NCBI GenBank assembly: GCA_020637895.1
Contig: JACKJP010000003.1
Span: forward strand, 443,333-507,332
DNA from: Rhodobiaceae bacterium
GTDB lineage: Bacteria; Pseudomonadota; Alphaproteobacteria; Rhizobiales; Tepidamorphaceae
Direction: 5' to 3'
DNA length: 64,000 bases
This document shows, one piece after another, positions 19,362 through 27,847 of the stretch. Both the position numbers and the translations under genes were made by a program. Under the pieces are notes generated by a model. The model saw only the letters and a list, made by a program, of their open reading frames with translations. It made no database searches and was not told the DNA's origin. Positions within the stretch are counted from its first letter, which is position 1. Every line of letters starts with the position of its first letter.

Positions 19362-19867
19362 CTTGATTTCCTCCCTCCCTCGGCATCGCCTGAGGGACTA
19401 GCGTTTCCCCAAATTAGGCTGGCGTCGCGAGGTTTTCCCCGTTCGATGCCTGCCGGGCGCGTTGCGCTCCGACATATGCTGCCGCCATTTGTATCATTTG
19501 ATATTGTTATTATGAGTTATTATTACGGCAGTTCTTAGTATATGTGCGATCTTCGACTGCGGCAACAGGCTCTATTCTTGGGTATATTTTGCCGGAGAAC
19601 GTGGATCGGAATAGGCCGTCCAGCGTTCGGATGTGCCAACCGGTGCATCGCGCGACGCAATTCACAGTGCAGTAAATTCGCGATGCACGATCAGATATTG
19701 TCGATCGCAAAACCTATGGTAGGCGTCGCCAAGACACGCCGTCAACTTCTATGTTGATTGAATTCTCGCGATGGCGGATCGACGGATCGTTGCCCGCAGT
19801 TCAGCAGCGACGGGCGCAATATCGCGGCTAGCGCAGGCTATTTGAAATATCGGCCGTGCGAGGGCGC
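19362..19867. promoter_or_regulatory. AT-rich spacer, probable operon promoter region
   Basis: About 500 bases without a convincing gene between the MarR gene and the first operon gene. The part at 19490-19550 is markedly AT-rich (GTTATTATGAGTTATTATTA), with direct TTATTAT repeats like those upstream of TRAP receptor copy 1. It is the natural site for the operon promoter and a MarR operator. No specific -35/-10 pair is claimed. Confidence 0.4.
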
Positions 19868-20326
19868 TTATTTTACGGATTCGGGCTGGGCGCGTTGCCG
19901 ATCAACCAGATTGTCCTTCATGAGGGCGATGATCGTTTCCAGCCTGTTGACATCCTGCTGGCTCATGCCCTGCATCGCGACGTGCCATTGCTCAATCATG
20001 ATCGGCCAGACCTCTCGCCTGATTTCCTCGCCCCTGGGCGTGAGATGGAGGCGAAACACGCGGCGGTCGACAGGATCCGTCCGTCGTTCGACGGCGCCCA
20101 GTTCCACAAGGCTGTCGATCAGGCGCACGACGGATATCGGCCGAACCTCGAGCCGGTCTGCCAACTCGGTCTGCTTGAGCCCCGGTTCGTAAAAGACGTA
20201 GTTGATGACGCGCGCCTGCCCCTGAGAGAGGCCAAGCACGGAGGCCTGCTCGTTGATCCGTTGCCGGATCAGACGGGCTACATCGCCGATGCTGTACCAG
20301 AGGGCGGGGTCGATTTTCAGCGCCAT
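19868..20326 (-). CDS. MarR-family transcriptional regulator
   Basis: A 152-residue winged-helix regulator starting MALKIDPALWYSIG. The DNA-binding region is LKQTELADRLEVRPISVVRL followed by the wing LVELGAVERRTDPVDRRVF, whose DxRxxR-like tip is typical of MarR proteins; flanking helices form the dimer interface. MarR proteins commonly repress catabolic genes until an aromatic or lipophilic ligand binds. It is transcribed in the same direction as the catabolic operon and lies upstream of it, so it is a likely regulator of that operon. The longer reading frame to 20479 has no clear start. Confidence 0.82.
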   Translation of the reverse strand: MALKIDPALWYSIGDVARLIRQRINEQASVLGLSQGQARVINYVFYEPGLKQTELADRLEVRPISVVRLIDSLVELGAVERRTDPVDRRVFRLHLTPRGEEIRREVWPIMIEQWHVAMQGMSQQDVNRLETIIALMKDNLVDRQRAQPESVK

Positions 20327-20756
20327 CGCAGGTCCGATTCGATTGGTTGACGGCGCATCAAAGCCGATCCGGGGCGGCGCGGCAACCTGAACGGGTGCGG
20401 CAGCGAAAATCACCCGCAGGGCCGCAGTCTTCGAAAACCCATTTCGACCATGCCGGCGGGTGGGTTCTCCACATTCCACAGGGTGCCAAATCCTGCCTTT
20501 TGAATCGACTTGGCAGGTTTGGCATATTGAGCCGGTAATCCTTCATGATGGGCTTTTTGCGGTTGCGAGCGGATCAGACGTCCCGCCGCCATTGCATGGG
20601 CCTCTTTCCATTTTCCAGCTTCGCGCGCGCCGCCGCTTGAGCGCCTGAGCCGTCCGCCTTTCCTCCCCTGGGGCGGTGCGGCCCTTTTTGCTGCTCGCCG
20701 GCGCGCGCGAAACCCAAGCCGCTGACGTGCAAACCAGCACAACGCGGAAGGAGCCA
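20327..20756. other. Spacer without a recognised gene
   Basis: About 430 bases between the MarR gene and the terminase large-subunit remnant. Reading frames on both strands here look like chance frames (arginine-rich, no family match that I recognise). A GC-rich dyad (around 20656-20680) followed by CCCTTTTTG resembles the terminators that precede other phage genes in this window, and GGAAGGAG lies just before the terminase start. Confidence 0.4.
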
Positions 20757-22130
20757 ATGATCAACGTGCCGCGCCCCCGCCTCAAGACATCGGAAGACAT
20801 GTTCAAGCTCACGGCGCGGCAAACCGAGTTGCAGGGGATTGCTGACGGACCGGCGACGCATTGCCTCCTGTATGGCGGTTCGCGGTCGCGCAAGACATTT
20901 CTGCTTTGCTATGCGGTCCTGACAAGGGCGCTGAGGGCAGTAAATGGCTCGCGACACGCGATCTTCCGGCGCACCGGGCTTCAGCGCGCCAATCGATAGG
21001 CCGCGTACGCCTTCCGAAAGTGGCGAGATTTGCCCTGTAGCCTCGTGCGGAATTTCCGAGCGAGGGATGCTTTACGTCCTCCCCAACGGATCGGAAATCT
21101 GGCTTTTCCGGCCTTGAGGACCAGGAGCCTGGATAAGGTTCTGGGACGCGAGTACGCGACAATCTATCTCAATGAAGCATCTGAAATCACCTATCAGGCA
21201 TTCAACACCGTCAAGACACGGCTCGCGCAGAAGACAAGGGTGACAGCCGGCGCCGGCAATTTCCTGCCGCTGAAATGTTACGTCGATCTCAATCCCACGA
21301 CGCAAAGCCACTGGACCTATCGCGTCTTCGTTGAAGGGGTGGAGCCGGAAGGGCGTGCAGCCGCTGCCGCCGGCGACTACGTATTCGGCATGGCCGGTCC
21401 GCTGGATAACGCCGATAACCTTCCCGCGGCTTATATCGAGAGCCTGAAACATCTCCCGCGCTCGCAGCGCATCCGGTTTTTCGAGGGGGCGTATGCGGGC
21501 GACAGCGCTGACTCACTATGGACGCGGCAATCCATCGGCAGGCTCTATCTGGAAAACGAGAGCGATCTTCCCGCCTTCCGCCGTGTGGTGGTTGCCATCG
21601 ACCCGGCCGTATCGAGCCACGCCGGCTCCAACGAAACCGGTATTGTCGCCGCCGCGACCGACGGCCAGGGGCAGGGACATGTCCTTGCCGACGGATCGGG
21701 TGTCATGAAGCCGGACGAATGGGCGCGTAAAGCCGTGACGCTCTTTCACTACTACCGCGCAGATTGCATCGTCGCAGAAGCCAACCAAGGCGGCGACATG
21801 GTGGAGTCGACCCTTCGCGCCATTGCTCCCGACATACCCGTCAAGCTGGTGCGGGCAAGCCGGGGCAAATATGTGCGTGCCGAACCGGTGGCGGCGCTCT
21901 ATGCGCGCGGGCGGGTGCGCCATGTCGGCGAGTTCCGCGAACTGGAAGACCAGATGTGCAGCTTTACGCCTGACTTCGACCGCAAGGCCGAAGGCTTTTC
22001 GCCCGACAGGGTCGATGCGCTGGTCTGGGCGATGAGCGAACTGTTTCCAGGTCTGGTCAGCGACCGGCAGCGCGGGGAGCACCGGAAGCAGTCACTGGCG
22101 ATGGGGGACTATGATCCGTTCGGCGGGTGA
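20757..22130 (+). pseudogene. Phage terminase large subunit, frameshifted
   Basis: Remnant of the packaging ATPase-nuclease. The N-terminal piece has the Walker A region GGSRSRKTF, where the usual glycine before lysine is arginine (R45). An in-frame TAG ends it at 20997. Between about 20960 and 21140 homologous peptide pieces occur in different frames: ARQSIGRVRLPKVARFAL, then LVRNFRA, then YVLPNGSEIWLF, then GLEDQE, then LDKVLGREYATIYLNEAS (Walker B), implying at least four or five small indels. From 21142 the frame is intact through the nuclease domain (VVAIDPAVSS, CIVAEANQGGDMV, SPDRVDALVWAMSEL). A downstream ATG or GTG could express only the nuclease half. Packaging by this gene product is not plausible as read. 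Confidence 0.85.
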
Positions 22131-22244
22131 AGGTTTTGCGCATGGATGCTCGCATCACCGGGCAGGAAGACTCAGCTTTCCTCGTATGGTAAAAATGAAG
22201 TTACGCGCCGCAAGTGCGCCGGGCGAGAAAGCAAGGGGTCGATC

Positions 22245-22508
22245 ATGGCAGGTCAGGGACTACTCATCATTCTCATCGTGGGTCTGATCGCGGGCTGGCT
22301 GGCGAGCCAATTCGTTCGCGGTACCGGCCTTGGTCTGCTCGGCGACCTGCTGGTTGGTCTCGTCGGTGCGGTGGTTGGCAGCTGGCTTTTGCCGCAGCTG
22401 GGTATCCATCTGGGCGCCGGGGTGCTGGCGGCGATCCTCAATGCCTTCATCGGTGCGGTGATCGTGCTTGTGATCGTGCGGCTGATCCGTCGCCGGGGGC
22501 GCTGGTAG
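22245..22508 (+). CDS. GlsB/YeaQ/YmgE-family stress-response membrane protein
   Basis: An 87-residue inner-membrane protein with three hydrophobic segments (LLIILIVGLIAGWLA, LLGDLLVGLVGAVVGSWLL, AGVLAAILNAFIGAVIVLVI) and a basic RRRGRW tail, the typical size and glycine pattern of transglycosylase-associated (GlsB/YeaQ) proteins, which respond to envelope or acid stress. I chose the ATG at 22245 because the hydrophobic region starts right after it. It is a host-type gene lying directly downstream of the broken terminase. Confidence 0.85.
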   Translation: MAGQGLLIILIVGLIAGWLASQFVRGTGLGLLGDLLVGLVGAVVGSWLLPQLGIHLGAGVLAAILNAFIGAVIVLVIVRLIRRRGRW

Positions 22509-22650
22509 AGTCACAAAACCCGGGCATGCGGCCTGCGGCGCAGAACGCTGCAATTTTCAATAAATGCGCCCGGATTTATCCCGCAAGATTTAAAATCAAT
22601 CTCGTAAAAGTCTAGTCGACGGACAAGCAAAAGATCCGGAGGCGTAGACT

Positions 22651-23958
22651 TTGTTTTCTTCAGCGGCGGCGCGTCTGCGCCGGTTCGCGCGTTGTTCGCG
22701 CGGCAATCTGGCCATCATCTTCGGTGCATCCCTGCTGCCGATCGCAGCGACGATGGGCGCGGCTGTCGATTTTGCGTCGGCCCAAGGCGCTCGCGTGCGG
22801 CTGCAGGCAGCAGCCGATGCCGCGGCACTGGCCGCGACGCGCAACTACGGCAAGAGCTGGCAGGTCCGCCAGCAAATCGCAACGGATACTTTCAACGCCA
22901 ATCTGATCGGTGTGGGTGGTGCCGAGGATGTCCAATTCAAGATCATCGACAAGGGGCAGTCCCATAAAGTCGATGCGTCGGCGACTGTCGATACTGCTTT
23001 CATGGAACTGATGGGTGTCGACTCCATCGACATAAATGTCGACGCGGAAGCTATCTCTCCCCGCGCCTCACTGGAGGTAGTTCTGGTGCTCGACAACACC
23101 GGATCAATGAGTTCGAGCAACAAGATTGGCGTGCTCCGGCAGTCTGCGGAGAATTTCGTCGACATGATGGAAATGGCCGCTGCCATTCCAGGCAAGACGA
23201 TCAAGGTTGGTCTCGTACCGTTCACGACGATGGTACGTGTCGATCAATCCTATTCCAGCGCCGACTGGCTGGACCTTGAGGAGAGTGGAAGTTCCGGTGG
23301 TTCAAGCGGTGGCTGGAGCAGCTGGCGCTGGGGCGGCTGGGGCGGCAGTTCCGGCGGCAGTTCTTCATCGAGCACATGGAAGGGCTGCATCTATGATCGC
23401 GTACAGCCCTACGACACGAACGATACCCCGCCAATCATCAGCGACGAGGACACGCTGTTTTCGCCGGATCCGGACAACGGCTTTTCGTCATCTGATTGCG
23501 ATATGGCGCAAGTGCATGAACTATCTAATGATTTCAATTCCCTGCGCGATAACATCGACGACATGAAGGCCGAGGGGAATACAAACATCACTCTTGGTGT
23601 GGTGTGGGGCCTGCATGTGCTGTCCGATAGCGAGCCCTTCACGCAGGGCGATCCGTGGAGTGAGGTCGAGACGACGAAGGTCATGATCGTCCTCACCGAC
23701 GGTGAAAATACGCAGAGCCGTTGGTCAAGCAATACAAACAGCATCGACGCCAGGACGCGGATGGCCTGCGACGCCGTCAAGGCGAAGGACGTGCTCGTCT
23801 ATACGGTTCGCGTCGTAAATGGCGATGCAAACCTGTTGCGAGACTGCGCAACCGACAACTGGATGTACACCGACATCCGCCAGGCGAGTGACCTTACGGC
23901 GACCTTTGAAAAGCTGGCGGCCGATATCATCAACCGTCACCTGCGGCTGACGATGTGA
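22651..23958 (+). CDS. TadG-like pilus-assembly protein with von Willebrand A domain (copy 1)
   Basis: A 435-residue protein with an N-terminal TadE/TadG-type membrane segment (RGNLAIIFGASLLPIAATMG) and the conserved AADAAALAATR motif after it, then an extracytoplasmic von Willebrand A domain with the MIDAS signature DNTGSMSSS (148-156) and VLTDGENTQS. Between the first metal region and the conserved WKGC lies a glycine-, serine- and tryptophan-rich insert. The start is TTG at 22651 with CCGGAGG upstream. TadG proteins belong to tight-adherence pilus systems, yet no other tad genes are here. First of three tandem paralogues. Confidence 0.85.
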   Translation: MFSSAAARLRRFARCSRGNLAIIFGASLLPIAATMGAAVDFASAQGARVRLQAAADAAALAATRNYGKSWQVRQQIATDTFNANLIGVGGAEDVQFKIIDKGQSHKVDASATVDTAFMELMGVDSIDINVDAEAISPRASLEVVLVLDNTGSMSSSNKIGVLRQSAENFVDMMEMAAAIPGKTIKVGLVPFTTMVRVDQSYSSADWLDLEESGSSGGSSGGWSSWRWGGWGGSSGGSSSSSTWKGCIYDRVQPYDTNDTPPIISDEDTLFSPDPDNGFSSSDCDMAQVHELSNDFNSLRDNIDDMKAEGNTNITLGVVWGLHVLSDSEPFTQGDPWSEVETTKVMIVLTDGENTQSRWSSNTNSIDARTRMACDAVKAKDVLVYTVRVVNGDANLLRDCATDNWMYTDIRQASDLTATFEKLAADIINRHLRLTM

Positions 23959-24113
23959 GACGTTGACGAGCGACCGCGGTCGCAATCGGTCAGAATCGCG
24001 ATTAAACGACTGAAAATTCGTTACAAAAGTTAAGCGTGTTTCGAAGCATTTTCTTAAATGGCGACGGGATATGTTTCCACTGGGCCGGTGAAAGGTCCCG
24101 ATGGAGACGTCAG

Positions 24114-25349
24114 ATGTGTGGTGTGTTGTTTAAAGAGCTGTGCCGGCGATTTGCAGCCGATCGGTGCGGAAATGTCGCAATCATATTCGGCATCGCGCTT
24201 GTGCCGATGCTCGCCATGTCAGGCGCGGCGCTCGATTTCTCTTCAGCCTATAATCTTCGGGCAAAGATGCAGGCCGCTGCCGATGCCGCCGCGCTGGCGG
24301 CGACCCGGAACTACGGGAAGAGCTGGGCGACGCGCAAGCAGATCGCAACTGATACTTTCAATCAGAACCTGAAAGGCCTCAGCACAGCCGAAGGCGTCAG
24401 TTTCAACATTGTCGATCAGGGGCAAAGCCACCTGGTAACCGCGAGTGCGACCAAGTCCACCTCGTTGCTCAGCCTGGTCGGCATTAATCAGATACCGGTC
24501 GATGTGGAAGCCAAGGCGATGACCCCGAAGGCTTCTCTGGAAGTGGTGCTGGTACTCGACAACACGGGTTCGATGAGCTCAAGCAACAAGATCGGCGTGC
24601 TCAAACAGTCTGCAAACAACTTCCTCGACATGATGGAAACGGCTTCCATGATCCCGGGGAAGACGATCAAGGTCGGGCTGGTACCGTTCACGACGAACGT
24701 GCGCCTGGACGCGAGTACCTACAAGAACTCAACCTGGCTCAACATGACGACAAGTGAGCGCAGCAGCTGGAAAGGGTGCCTGTACGACAGGCAGAATCCG
24801 TATGACGTTGACGATACGACGCCGACGTCCTCGAACAGCAAGACGCTTTTCGACCCCGATCCCGACACGGCCTATTCTTCGTCGAAGTGCAGCATGGCGA
24901 AGGTGCATGAGCTTTCCAGCGATTTTTCTTCGCTTCGCTCGCGTGTTTCAACCATGGCGGCCTCGGGCAATACAAATATTACGCTCGGTGTCATCTGGGG
25001 CATGCACCTGCTTTCGAGCACAACACCCTTTACCCAGGGCGTGCCGTGGAGCGAGGTGGAAACAACCAAAGTGATGATCGTGCTGACGGACGGCGACAAC
25101 ACGGAGAGCCGGCAATACAGCAGCACAAGCGCGATCGACAATCGCACCCGGAAAGCCTGCGATGCGGTGAAAGCGAAAGACATCCTTGTCTATACGGTGC
25201 GTGTGGTCGACGGGAATGCGAGTCTACTGACGAACTGCGCGACCGAAACATCGATGTATACCGATATCCAGAAGGCGAGCGACCTCACGGTCACGTTCGA
25301 AAAGCTCGCAGCCGATATCATCAACCGGCACCTGCGACTGACGATGTAG
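24114..25349 (+). CDS. TadG-like pilus-assembly protein with von Willebrand A domain (copy 2)
   Basis: A 411-residue paralogue of the preceding gene with the same order of parts: CGNVAIIFGIALVPMLAMSG membrane segment, AADAAALAATRNYGKSW, a MIDAS motif DNTGSMSSSNK and VLTDGDNTES, and an identical C-terminus ADIINRHLRLTM. The insert before WKGC is short here. The ATG at 24114 follows GGAGACGTCAG; an upstream in-frame GTG at 24036 would add 26 residues. Only 155 bases separate it from copy 1, and a strong terminator follows. Confidence 0.85.
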   Translation: MCGVLFKELCRRFAADRCGNVAIIFGIALVPMLAMSGAALDFSSAYNLRAKMQAAADAAALAATRNYGKSWATRKQIATDTFNQNLKGLSTAEGVSFNIVDQGQSHLVTASATKSTSLLSLVGINQIPVDVEAKAMTPKASLEVVLVLDNTGSMSSSNKIGVLKQSANNFLDMMETASMIPGKTIKVGLVPFTTNVRLDASTYKNSTWLNMTTSERSSWKGCLYDRQNPYDVDDTTPTSSNSKTLFDPDPDTAYSSSKCSMAKVHELSSDFSSLRSRVSTMAASGNTNITLGVIWGMHLLSSTTPFTQGVPWSEVETTKVMIVLTDGDNTESRQYSSTSAIDNRTRKACDAVKAKDILVYTVRVVDGNASLLTNCATETSMYTDIQKASDLTVTFEKLAADIINRHLRLTM

Positions 25350-25375
25350 CTATCGGCTTCAGGAGTTTCTCAAAA

Positions 25376-25400
25376 GGGCGGGGTTTCCCCGCCCTTTTTT
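25376..25400 (+). terminator. Rho-independent terminator after TadG copy 2
   Basis: Perfect 8-bp stem GGGCGGGG / CCCCGCCC with a TTT loop, followed by six T. It lies 27 bases after the stop codon. Confidence 0.9.
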
Positions 25401-25720
25401 GTCTTGCGACCGCCTTGCCGGCCAAGCACGCGGTATCATCACCGGGAAAGGCAGATATGCGTCGGATGTTCGATTTTGGCGAGGCTGAAATTCTTGTTCC
25501 AGTGATCCCCACTTGCATGGGGCGTGACGCCGGACCGGGCGATAAAGGTTGCGATGGCAATCTCGTGCCGTCATATGCGCATTTCACAGAGAAGCTGTCA
25601 GCGGCGATGAAATTTCGCGCTGTATTACGTTACGAAAATTAAGTGCATTTGGAAGGATTTGCTTAAAGTCTGTCCCATATTGTCTGCCGTGCACAATCAT
25701 ACACCGCACGGGAGACGGAT
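25401..25720. other. Spacer without a recognised gene
   Basis: About 320 bases between the terminator and TadG copy 3. A 61-codon frame beginning ATGCGTCGGATG at 25457 is open but has no good ribosome site or recognisable sequence, so it is not called. The promoter for copy 3 should lie in the AT-richer 25620-25700 part. Confidence 0.4.
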
Positions 25721-27022
25721 ATGTCCGGAACCAATAAGACGGGATGGCTTGCCCGATTTGCACATGACACGAAGGGCAATGTCGCAGTTATTTTCGGCGT
25801 GGCGCTGGTCCCCATGATCGCGCTCGCCGGCGCCGCCATGGATTTTTCTTCCGCCTACAATGCGCGCGCGAAACTGCAGGTGGCCGCCGACGCGGCGGCT
25901 CTGGCCGCGACGCGGAACTACGGCAAGAGCTGGTCCAAGCGAAAGCAGATCGCCACCGATACGTTCAATCAGAATCTTGCCGCGCTTGGCGTGCCTGACG
26001 ATGTTGAATTCAGCATTGTCGACGAGGGCCGCAGCCATCTCGTTAATGCGACCGCGAGCAAGTCGACTTCGCTTCTGGGCATCGTTGGCATTCACAATGT
26101 ACCGATCGCCGTTGAGGCGATGGCGATGACGCCTGTGGCCTCGCTTGAAGTGGTGCTCGTGCTGGACAATACCGGGTCGATGGGTTCCAGCAACAAAATC
26201 GGAATTCTCCGGGATTCAGCGGAAAACTTCGTCGACATGATGGAGACAGCCGCCGCCATCCCCGGCAAGACGATCAAGGTCGGGCTGGTGCCGTTCACGA
26301 CGATGGTGCGCCTGGACCCCGATACCTATCGTGAGGCCGATTGGCTGCTTTTCGAAGATGACAACAGCAACGGCCGCGGCAATGGCCGTGGACGCGGCCG
26401 GGGACGCGGCAACTCAGGAAGCGGAGAAAGTGCTGCGAACTGGAAGGGCTGCATCTATGACCGGCAGGAACCCTATGATGTCGACGACACGCCGCCGGAT
26501 ATAGACAAGGAAAAAACCCTCTTCGAGCCCGATCCCGACAACGGCTTCTCCTCATCCGACTGCCGGATGGCGATGGTGCATGAACTGTCCAATAATTTCA
26601 GTTCGCTTCGCAATAATATCGACGACATGAGGGCGGAAGGGAACACCAACATTCCTCTCGGCGTGATCTGGGGTCTTCATCTTCTCTCGTCGAGCGAGCC
26701 GTTTACCCAGGGCGATCCCTGGAGCGAGGTTGAGACCACGAAGGTCATGATCGTGCTTACCGACGGCGAGAATACGCAGAGCCGGCACGGCAACAGCACG
26801 GCTGCGATCGACCAGCGCACGCGCAAGGCCTGTACCGAGGTCAAGGATCATGACGTGCTCGTGTACACGGTGCGCGTGGTGAATGGCGATGCGGATCTGT
26901 TGCGGAGTTGTGCGACGGATGCCTCAATGTTCACCGATATCCGGAACGCCAGTGAACTGACACCGACCTTCGAAAAGCTGGCCGCGGACATCATCAACCG
27001 ACATCTGCGCCTGACAATGTAG
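25721..27022 (+). CDS. TadG-like pilus-assembly protein with von Willebrand A domain (copy 3)
   Basis: A 433-residue third paralogue. Its N-terminal segment KGNVAVIFGVALVPMIALAG is followed by AADAAALAATRNYGKSW, DNTGSMGSSNK, VLTDGENTQS and the shared ADIINRHLRLTM end. The variable insert before WKGCIYDR is here an arginine-glycine repeat (about residues 214-236), quite unlike the serine-glycine insert of copy 1. GGAGACGG precedes the ATG. It has its own promoter region because a terminator separates it from copy 2. Confidence 0.87.
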   Translation: MSGTNKTGWLARFAHDTKGNVAVIFGVALVPMIALAGAAMDFSSAYNARAKLQVAADAAALAATRNYGKSWSKRKQIATDTFNQNLAALGVPDDVEFSIVDEGRSHLVNATASKSTSLLGIVGIHNVPIAVEAMAMTPVASLEVVLVLDNTGSMGSSNKIGILRDSAENFVDMMETAAAIPGKTIKVGLVPFTTMVRLDPDTYREADWLLFEDDNSNGRGNGRGRGRGRGNSGSGESAANWKGCIYDRQEPYDVDDTPPDIDKEKTLFEPDPDNGFSSSDCRMAMVHELSNNFSSLRNNIDDMRAEGNTNIPLGVIWGLHLLSSSEPFTQGDPWSEVETTKVMIVLTDGENTQSRHGNSTAAIDQRTRKACTEVKDHDVLVYTVRVVNGDADLLRSCATDASMFTDIRNASELTPTFEKLAADIINRHLRLTM

Positions 27023-27072
27023 GGCTACGAGGCCGCCGCAACCTGGCGAGCTGTCGATAACCGCAATATTGA

Positions 27073-27109
27073 GCGCCGGACGGAAGGCTGAACGCCGTCT
27101 GCCCGGCGC
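27073..27109 (+). terminator. Possible terminator after TadG copy 3
   Basis: Stem GCGCCGG / CCGGCGC with further internal pairing (GACGG/CCGTC), followed by a weak pyrimidine tract TTCTCGTTGTT. It is 50 bases after the stop codon. Confidence 0.45.
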
Positions 27110-27178
27110 TTCTCGTTGTTCCGGTATGTCCGGTTTTCTCGATCCGTTTAGTCAGTTTCCCGTTGCGAAAGTCTCACC

Positions 27179-27697
27179 TTGCTGCAGCCAATTTCGTTCG
27201 CTGCCATCGAGTATCTGTGCCTGAACCTTCGAAAGCGGGACCGGGCGGAGATTTTCGGGATGCGCGGCCATGACAATCCAGTGCTCCTGGCGCATGAGGT
27301 GCTAAGTGCCGCAACCCTTGGGCGTGCTGCCATTGCGTTTAGCGAACAGAGTCCGGCCGCGATCTGCGGCGCGACGCCGCTTTGGCCCGGCACGTACACG
27401 ATCTGGGCTTTCGGTACCGACGTCTGGGCGGACGTGGCGGTGGATATTGCCCGCTACGCGCTTCGAACACTCAAACCATGGCTGCTTGGACGGGGCGCAC
27501 ACCGTGTCCAGTGCGAGAGCCGTTTCGACCACGCCGACGCGCATGCGCTTCTGGAGCGGTTCGGCGCCGTTCGAGAAGGCGTCCTGAGATCCTACGGGCG
27601 CGATGGCGCCGACTATTTCATCTATTCATGGAGAAAAGCAGATGTGCTTCAGCAAACCGAACATTCCCCAACCCAAACCTGCGCCGTCGCCTCCTGA
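27179..27697 (+). CDS. Phage GNAT-like protein (T7 gp13/DUF2833-type)
   Basis: A 172-residue protein with a GNAT-fold texture: HEVLSAATLGRAAIAFSEQ, then a tryptophan-rich strand region (LWPGTYTIWAFGTDVWADVA), and the C-terminal CESRFDHADAHALLERFGAVREGVLRSYGRDGADYFIYSW. Such proteins occur just upstream of the portal gene in T7-like phages; T7 gp13 is the best-known relative. The predicted start is a TTG without a convincing ribosome site, so the N-terminus is uncertain. It overlaps the following small phage gene by 56 bases. Confidence 0.68.
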   Translation: MLQPISFAAIEYLCLNLRKRDRAEIFGMRGHDNPVLLAHEVLSAATLGRAAIAFSEQSPAAICGATPLWPGTYTIWAFGTDVWADVAVDIARYALRTLKPWLLGRGAHRVQCESRFDHADAHALLERFGAVREGVLRSYGRDGADYFIYSWRKADVLQQTEHSPTQTCAVAS

Positions 27698-27842
27698 TCG
27701 CAATCAGGCAACATTCGCGGCGGTCAACGAGCAACGTGCCGCGCGCGCCGGAGCGGCAAGCCGGCAATCGACCCTGCTGACCCGGCTGACCGATGCTGAG
27801 GTCGCCGGCGCTGCGACGCCCAAGAAACTGCTTGGAGAGTAG
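27642..27842 (+). CDS. Small proline-rich phage protein upstream of portal
   Basis: A 66-residue protein beginning MCFSKPNIPQPKPAPSPP, with a basic alanine-rich middle and the ending PKKLLGE. Small proteins with an MCF- and proline-rich start commonly precede podovirus portal genes in Alphaproteobacteria; their role is unknown. GGAGAAAAGCAG gives a good ribosome site. The stop lies 5 bases before the portal start. Confidence 0.65.
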   Translation: MCFSKPNIPQPKPAPSPPDRNQATFAAVNEQRAARAGAASRQSTLLTRLTDAEVAGAATPKKLLGE

Positions 27843-27847
27843 AGGAC

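Noticed and set aside
25457..25642. Small protein of 61 residues after the terminator
   Set aside because: No ribosome site, no recognisable sequence, and located between a terminator and the next promoter.
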